From an archaeon (GTDB lineage: Archaea; EX4484-52; B79-G9): a DNA stretch of 17,925 nucleotides. Below are positions 13,769 through 17,925 of this stretch, piece after piece. The translations under genes were made by a program, and so were the position numbers. A model generated the notes under the pieces. That model was not told the DNA's origin and did no database searches. It saw only the letters and a program-made list of their open reading frames with translations. How positions within the stretch are numbered: position 1 is the stretch's first letter; each line of letters opens with the position of its first letter. The stretch covers positions 1 through 17,925 of the forward strand of contig WSZW01000034.1 in assembly GCA_013139905.1 (NCBI GenBank), in the 5' to 3' direction.

Positions 13769-14117
13769 CGGTATCAAGGAAGCTAAAAGACTTATTTCTG
13801 AAGGACGAGCGCAAATAACCGCTGCTGAAAGATTAAATAATCGTGCGGAAATATTTGCAAACACACATATGTTATATAGTGCCGGGTATCCAACTTATGA
13901 AGAAGAAAAAGAGTTTGCATTTGATAAAAAGAGCACAGCCATTGAAAAAATAAAACAGGGTCTTGAAATTTATCGGCATTTACTTTCTTATGATAATATA
14001 GAACATTTTACGAGAATCAAAAACAGCATTAAAGGAACAGTTTTAGAGTTTAGGGATTTTCTTTTGAACGAGGATGTTGATAGATACACCAACAGTCTTT
14101 ATGTTGGAGCGGAATAA
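13746..14117 (+). CDS. Helical protein of unknown function (start uncertain)
   Basis: A 123-residue frame begins at GTG 13746. An in-frame TAA sits at 13740-13742, so no earlier start exists in this frame and no good SD precedes the GTG. The protein is mostly helical and charged (GIKEAKRLISEGRAQITAAERLNNRAEIFA, then EEEKEFAFDKKSTAIEKIKQGLEIYRHLL), with no membrane or metal motif. I do not recognise a family. The first gene of the operon, it ends 13 nt before the racemase-like gene. A strong SD is instead placed for ATG 13724 one frame away, so the annotated N-terminus may be wrong (removing one base gives MNCDNIKVDVFGYRDG...). Confidence 0.65.
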   Translation: MDVFGYRDGIKEAKRLISEGRAQITAAERLNNRAEIFANTHMLYSAGYPTYEEEKEFAFDKKSTAIEKIKQGLEIYRHLLSYDNIEHFTRIKNSIKGTVLEFRDFLLNEDVDRYTNSLYVGAE

Positions 14118-14130
14118 CCGAGTGATTTTG

Positions 14131-14880
14131 ATGAATAAATCTACTCATTCTAAATGTTTTGTTGACACAGTAAAAATTGGAATACTTGGTGGAATTGGAC
14201 CTGAATCAACAAGTGAATTTTATAGCAAATTAATTTCTAAACTGCAAAAAAGTGGCATGATAAAAAACAATACAGAGTTTCCGCAAATTGTAATTAATAG
14301 TATCCCTGCACCCGAACTAATACATGATACAATTACAAAAGAAGAATTGCAGGCATATATTTTGGGCTTAAAAGAACTAGATTCTTTTGGTGTTGATTTT
14401 ATTGTTATGGTGTGCAACACAATACATCTTTATTACGACCAACTTCAAAAAGAAATTAAAACACCAATTGTTGATTTGCGAATTGAAGTTAAGCGCGTAC
14501 TTATTGAATCAAAAATAAAAAACGCATTTATTTTGGCAACACCGTCAACGGTTAAAAAAGGACTTTACCGTTTTGATTGCGGCAACATAATTGAGCCTAC
14601 GAAAAAAGAACTTGCGAATTTAAGCGATGCTGTTTTTTGTTTCAATAAAGGAGATAACAAACAAAAACAAATAGATGTTGTGAAAAATATATGTGAAAAA
14701 CATACACGGGATTTTAATTTGCCTGTGATTTTGGGATGTACTGAATTTGCGGTCATGCTTGAAAATGAAAACATACATAAAATAAATACAATTGATATAT
14801 TGGTTAACGCTACAATAAAAAAAGCAGAGGCATTAAAACAAAGGAAGAATTATAAACTAAACAATCTAATAATAAAATAA
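14131..14880 (+). CDS. Aspartate/glutamate racemase family enzyme
   Basis: From ATG 14131 (GTGAT at 14122-14126 as SD) the product has 249 residues. An earlier in-frame ATG (14074) lies inside the preceding gene. KIGILGGIGPESTSEFY is the family's N-terminal phosphate/substrate loop. The two catalytic cysteines are in MVCNTIH (Cys95) and LGCTEFAV (Cys203), about 108 residues apart as in PLP-independent Asp/Glu racemases. This predicts interconversion of D- and L-aspartate or glutamate in the cytoplasm; a related hydantoin or maleate isomerase activity cannot be excluded. It sits in an operon with trpS (12 nt downstream) and an SDR. No D-amino-acid ligase is nearby, so its role is unclear. Confidence 0.87.
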   Translation: MNKSTHSKCFVDTVKIGILGGIGPESTSEFYSKLISKLQKSGMIKNNTEFPQIVINSIPAPELIHDTITKEELQAYILGLKELDSFGVDFIVMVCNTIHLYYDQLQKEIKTPIVDLRIEVKRVLIESKIKNAFILATPSTVKKGLYRFDCGNIIEPTKKELANLSDAVFCFNKGDNKQKQIDVVKNICEKHTRDFNLPVILGCTEFAVMLENENIHKINTIDILVNATIKKAEALKQRKNYKLNNLIIK

Positions 14881-14892
14881 TTGTGATTAAAA

Positions 14893-16002
14893 ATGACTGA
14901 GAAACTTTCAAGAAATGATAAAATCGACCCATGGGGGTCTATGAAGATAGAAGATTATTCTAAAGTTATAGCGAAATTTGGAATTTCGCCGTTTTCAAAT
15001 GTGATTAAAAAAGTGCCAACACCGCACAAGTTTATGCTTCGAAATATCATTTACGGACATCGGGATTTTGGGCGCGTAGCTAATGCTATTGCTAACAAGA
15101 AAAAGTTTGTTATGCTAACAGGTCTTATGCCTTCCGGCAAGTTTCATTTCGGCCATAAAATGATTGCAGACCAGATAATATATTATCAACAAATGGGTGC
15201 AGAGGTCTATATTTGCGTTGCAGATATTGAAGCTTATGCTACTCGTGGGCTTAGCATGAAAGAAATTGAAAAGCTTGCGATTGAGGAGTATTTACTTAAT
15301 TATATTGCGCTTGGAATAAACCCTGAAAAGTGTCATTTCTATTTTCAAAGCAAGGGGAATTCTAGGTATCAAACGTTATCTAAAATGATTGCTAAACATG
15401 TTACATTCAACGAATTAAAGGCTATTTATGGTACGGATAGTCTTACTCCCGGAAAAATTGTATCTGCTTTAACGCAAGTTGCAGATATTTTATACCCTCA
15501 AATGGAACAGGGATCATGCCCCACTGTTGTTCCTGTTGGGACTGACCAAGACCCGCACATTAGGCTTACACGAGATATTGCGTCTCGATTTAAAGAGTTT
15601 AAATTTATGGCGCCATCATCCACATACAACAAATTTATGAGCGGGTTGCAGGGCGGTAAAATGTCATCTTCGAAACCTGAATCGTATATTGCGCTTACCG
15701 ATACACCTAATGCTGCTCGGAAAAAAGTTATGCGCGCACTTACGGGTGGCAGGGAAACTTTGGAAGAGCAAAAGAAAAAAGGTGGGCAACCGCACAAATG
15801 TGCGATATATGAGCTTTACACGTATCATTTGATGGATGAGGATAGCGAACTGAAGAATGTTTATGATGATTGCATTGCCGGCAAATTGATGTGCGGTGAT
15901 GATAAGAAACATTGCGCGGAATTAATAGTTAAGTTCTTGGAAAAACATCAGGAGAAACGCGAACGTGCACGGAAGGACGTATGTAAATTTATTAAGGTAT
16001 AA
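14893..16002 (+). CDS. trpS: Tryptophanyl-tRNA synthetase (archaeal/eukaryotic type)
   Basis: The 369-residue class I synthetase has its HIGH-equivalent PSGKFHFGH at residues 80-88 and its KMSKS-equivalent GGKMSSSKP near 254-262. Between them lie GAEVYICVADIEAYATRG and PVGTDQDPHIRLTRDIA, both typical of TrpRS. The N-terminal IDPWG is the conserved start of archaeal/eukaryotic TrpRS, separating it from the shorter bacterial form and from TyrRS. It makes Trp-tRNA(Trp) in the cytoplasm. ATG 14893 is preceded by GTGAT at 14883-14887. The gene is the third in the operon, 12 nt after the racemase-like gene and 9 nt before the SDR gene. Confidence 0.96.
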   Translation: MTEKLSRNDKIDPWGSMKIEDYSKVIAKFGISPFSNVIKKVPTPHKFMLRNIIYGHRDFGRVANAIANKKKFVMLTGLMPSGKFHFGHKMIADQIIYYQQMGAEVYICVADIEAYATRGLSMKEIEKLAIEEYLLNYIALGINPEKCHFYFQSKGNSRYQTLSKMIAKHVTFNELKAIYGTDSLTPGKIVSALTQVADILYPQMEQGSCPTVVPVGTDQDPHIRLTRDIASRFKEFKFMAPSSTYNKFMSGLQGGKMSSSKPESYIALTDTPNAARKKVMRALTGGRETLEEQKKKGGQPHKCAIYELYTYHLMDEDSELKNVYDDCIAGKLMCGDDKKHCAELIVKFLEKHQEKRERARKDVCKFIKV

Positions 16003-16011
16003 AAGATTCAT

Positions 16012-16755
16012 ATGAGATTTAAAAACAAAGTCGTAATAGTAACTGGTTCTAGTAGAGGTATTGGAAAAGCAACAGCTATTTTATTTGCAAAAGAAGGTGC
16101 AAATATAGTTGTTAATGATTCTTTATTGAATGATGAAGCCAAATCAGTTATTACTGAAATCAAAAAGTTAGGGTCGGATGCAATTGCTGTTAAATGTGAT
16201 GTTTCTGATGAAAAACAAGTAAAAAAAATGGTTGAAAAGACCATAAAAACATTCGGTAAAATAGATATACTTGTAAACAATGCAGGTGTGGTTTTTGACA
16301 CAGCATTTAAAGAAAAAACAGTTAAACAATGGAAAAAAACTCTAGACGTAAATTTAATTGGTGTTTTTCTTTGTTCTAAATATGTTGCGGAGTATATGAA
16401 AAAACAAAAAAATGGCATAATTGTTAATGTGTCATCCACAAATGGGATAAATAGTTTATCTCCCGACTGTATGGATTATGATGCTTCAAAGGCTGGCGTT
16501 ATAAACCTTACAAAAAATCTAGCAAATGAATTAGCACCAACAATACGAGTTAATTCAGTTGCACCCGGATGGGTCGAAACTAGTATGAATAAAGATTTAC
16601 CTCAAGAATTTATTGATGAAGAAACAAAAAAAATATATCTAAAAAGATTTGCAAATCCTGAAGAAATTGCAAAAACAATACTTTTTTTATCGTCGGAAGA
16701 TGCGAATTACATCACCGGAAGCACACTGAAGGTTGATGGCGGATACAATGGTTAA
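16012..16755 (+). CDS. SDR family oxidoreductase (FabG-like)
   Basis: The 247-residue classical short-chain dehydrogenase has the nucleotide motif TGSSRGIG (residues 11-18), VNNAG (88-92), Asn114, and the catalytic set Ser141/142, Tyr156 and Lys160 (YDASK). It ends with the family signature ANYITGSTLKVDGG. It most resembles 3-oxoacyl-ACP reductase and related NAD(P)H-dependent ketoreductases, but such similarity does not fix the substrate. There are no fatty-acid genes around, and archaea with ether lipids seldom need FabG, so a sugar, polyol or other ketone substrate is as likely. It is the last gene of the operon, starting nine bases after trpS. Confidence 0.9.
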   Translation: MRFKNKVVIVTGSSRGIGKATAILFAKEGANIVVNDSLLNDEAKSVITEIKKLGSDAIAVKCDVSDEKQVKKMVEKTIKTFGKIDILVNNAGVVFDTAFKEKTVKQWKKTLDVNLIGVFLCSKYVAEYMKKQKNGIIVNVSSTNGINSLSPDCMDYDASKAGVINLTKNLANELAPTIRVNSVAPGWVETSMNKDLPQEFIDEETKKIYLKRFANPEEIAKTILFLSSEDANYITGSTLKVDGGYNG

Positions 16756-16864
16756 AATTTAATCTTTTGATGTTACTATTGAAAAAATATAGATTATTAA
16801 AATAAATTATCCGATTGCAGAAAGTTACAGGATATTAACCCAAAAAGGAATAAAAACAAGCAAA

Positions 16865-16874
16865 TACATATAAA
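16865..16874 (+). promoter_or_regulatory. TATA box of the Bax inhibitor-like gene
   Basis: TACATATAAA is centred about 27 nt before ATG 16897, so transcription should start at or next to the start codon. The rest of the gap from 16756 is AT-rich with no gene. Confidence 0.5.
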
Positions 16875-16896
16875 CACACAGCCATAAAAAATACTT

Positions 16897-17631
16897 ATGA
16901 TGAGAACTGCTAATCCTGCACTAAATTCAAAGACATTTGATAATACTGGTACTGTTGGCGAAAAGATGACCCTTCAGGGAACGGTTAACAAGACATTAAT
17001 TATGCTTTTGCTTGTTATATTCACGGCATCTAAAACCTGGAGTATGTTTTTAAACGGAAGTGCTTCTGTTTCTTTGTTGATGATGGGTGGTTTTATTGGC
17101 GGTTTGATTTTTGCATTTATTACGATTTTTAAGAAAACATGGGCTCCATATACGGCGCCAATATATGCATTGCTTGAAGGTTTTGCTCTTGGGGGTATTT
17201 CTGCAATGTTTGAAATGTCGTATCCCGGCATTGTTATTGATGCTGTGGTTCTTACATTTGGAACTTTGTTTGTACTTTTAATGGCGTATAAATCCGGTGT
17301 AATTAAAGCAACGGAAAATTTTAAGCTTGGTGTTGTGGCTGCAACCGGCGGTATTATGCTTTTGTATCTTGTAAATATGGTTCTTGGTTTTTTTGGTTCC
17401 AGCATTCCTTTGATTCATGAAAGCGGGACTTTCGGAATTCTTTTTAGTTTATTTGTTGTTGTAATTGCAGCTTTGAATCTAGTTCTTGATTTTGATTTTA
17501 TTGAAAAAGGCGTTGAAATGGGTGCTCCAAAATACATGGAGTGGTACGGCGCGTTTGGATTAATGGTTACTTTGATTTGGCTATATCTAGAGATGCTTCG
17601 GCTATTGGCTAAACTTAGAAGTAGACGATGA
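16897..17631 (+). CDS. Bax inhibitor-1/YccA-like multi-pass membrane protein
   Basis: The 244-residue protein opens with MRTANPALNSKTF followed by GEKMTLQGTVNKTLIMLLLV, the hallmark of the Bax inhibitor-1/YccA-like family found in bacteria and some archaea. About seven hydrophobic helices follow (near residues 32-48, 56-78, 84-104, 109-128, 141-165, 172-198 and 212-235). Acidic residues near the ends of the late helices (LDFDFIEKGVEMG) are where the related pH-gated calcium-leak channel BsYetJ has its sensing pair. Transport of calcium is only an inference. ATG 16897 or the adjacent ATG 16900 could be used. It has its own TATA box and appears monocistronic. Confidence 0.85.
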   Translation: MMRTANPALNSKTFDNTGTVGEKMTLQGTVNKTLIMLLLVIFTASKTWSMFLNGSASVSLLMMGGFIGGLIFAFITIFKKTWAPYTAPIYALLEGFALGGISAMFEMSYPGIVIDAVVLTFGTLFVLLMAYKSGVIKATENFKLGVVAATGGIMLLYLVNMVLGFFGSSIPLIHESGTFGILFSLFVVVIAALNLVLDFDFIEKGVEMGAPKYMEWYGAFGLMVTLIWLYLEMLRLLAKLRSRR

Positions 17632-17696
17632 TGAAAGACGAACTTATTGAAAATATACTCTTTTTCGCCCATATAAGCACTTTTTGAAGATAATAA

Positions 17697-17704
17697 TTTA
17701 AATA
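17697..17704 (+). promoter_or_regulatory. TATA box of the right-edge gene
   Basis: TTTAAATA is centred about 25 nt before ATG 17725, consistent with a leaderless mRNA. The 93-nt gap before the gene holds nothing else I can name. Confidence 0.45.
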
Positions 17705-17724
17705 TTCACTACTATTACTGCAAT

Positions 17725-17925
17725 ATGGCAACACTTCAAGTATTTAAAAAACCAGAAAATTTAACACTACCAGAGAATTATGATTCTAGAATTTGTGCTG
17801 GTGAGAATCGCTCATTTGTACAAAAAGGAGTTTGTGAAGTACCGAATTTTACAAAATATTTAGTAGGTAAATCTTTTCTTAAAGAATATACGATAAAAAA
17901 ACCTACAGAAACAGGTTTGGAAGAA
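17725..17925 (+). CDS. Partial protein of unknown function (C-terminus off the window)
   Basis: An ATG at 17725 opens a frame of 67 codons that runs off the right edge without a stop. It begins MATLQVFKKPENLTLPENYD and contains two cysteines (ICAGENRS, VCEVPNF). It has no signal peptide or membrane segment in the visible part, and I recognise no family. The TATA box at leaderless spacing and normal codon use support a real gene. Confidence 0.6.
   Translation, partial: MATLQVFKKPENLTLPENYDSRICAGENRSFVQKGVCEVPNFTKYLVGKSFLKEYTIKKPTETGLEE

Noticed and set aside
16974..17405. Minus-strand ORF of 143 codons under the Bax inhibitor-like gene
   Set aside because: It is a shadow of the membrane-protein coding strand with no start signal.
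1..17925. CRISPR array, insertion sequence, rRNA or integrated element
   Set aside because: I saw no regularly spaced direct repeats, transposase or integrase, terminal inverted repeats or rRNA signature in the window.

Overview
The window reads as a low-GC archaeal chromosome segment, densely packed on both strands. The archaeal signs are: class III (archaellin/pilin-type) signal peptides; two TadB/TadC-like single-domain T2SF proteins; an RNA-guided pseudouridine synthase of the Cbf5 type; an EndA splicing endonuclease; two tRNA genes with introns flanked by canonical bulge-helix-bulge (BHB) sites; archaeal/eukaryotic-type GlyRS and TrpRS; TATA boxes at archaeal spacing with leaderless or very short leaders; and Shine-Dalgarno (SD) sequences of the GGAGGTGAT type. 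The low GC and the LamG/DUF2341 surface protein beside pilins would fit a DPANN-type archaeon, but the lineage cannot be fixed from this window.

Layout. 1-4950 (minus) is a cell-surface block: a very large LamG/DUF2341 protein that leaves the window at its left edge, preceded by two tandem type IV pilins. One of these pilins appears to start on a non-AUG codon. 5056-6380 (minus) is translation related: tRNA-Ser(UGA), a Trm112-like zinc-ribbon protein and Cbf5. 6493-8488 (minus) is a pair of TadC/TadB-type pilus platform proteins, presumably for assembling the pilins nearby. No ATPase or prepilin peptidase is in the window.

8660-9624 (plus) holds intron-containing tRNA-Gly(UCC), intron-containing tRNA-Val(GAC) and then endA, the enzyme that removes such introns. 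9633-13422 carries a type I L-asparaginase (minus), a small unknown protein (minus), a secreted zinc-dependent phospholipase C/P1-nuclease-like protein (plus) and glycyl-tRNA synthetase (minus). 13724-16755 (plus) is a tight operon: a helical unknown protein with an ambiguous start, an Asp/Glu racemase-like enzyme, TrpRS and an SDR oxidoreductase. The window ends with a Bax inhibitor-1/YccA-like membrane protein and a partial unknown gene.

Most notable for follow-up: the tRNA-intron/endA neighbourhood; the alternating base-composition blocks in the LamG gene that track its domains; the pilin with no AUG/GUG/UUG start; a 14-nt start-site block shared by cbf5 and glyS at the same promoter spacing; and a 14-codon ORF with the best ribosome binding site (RBS) in the window that runs out of frame with the gene it precedes.
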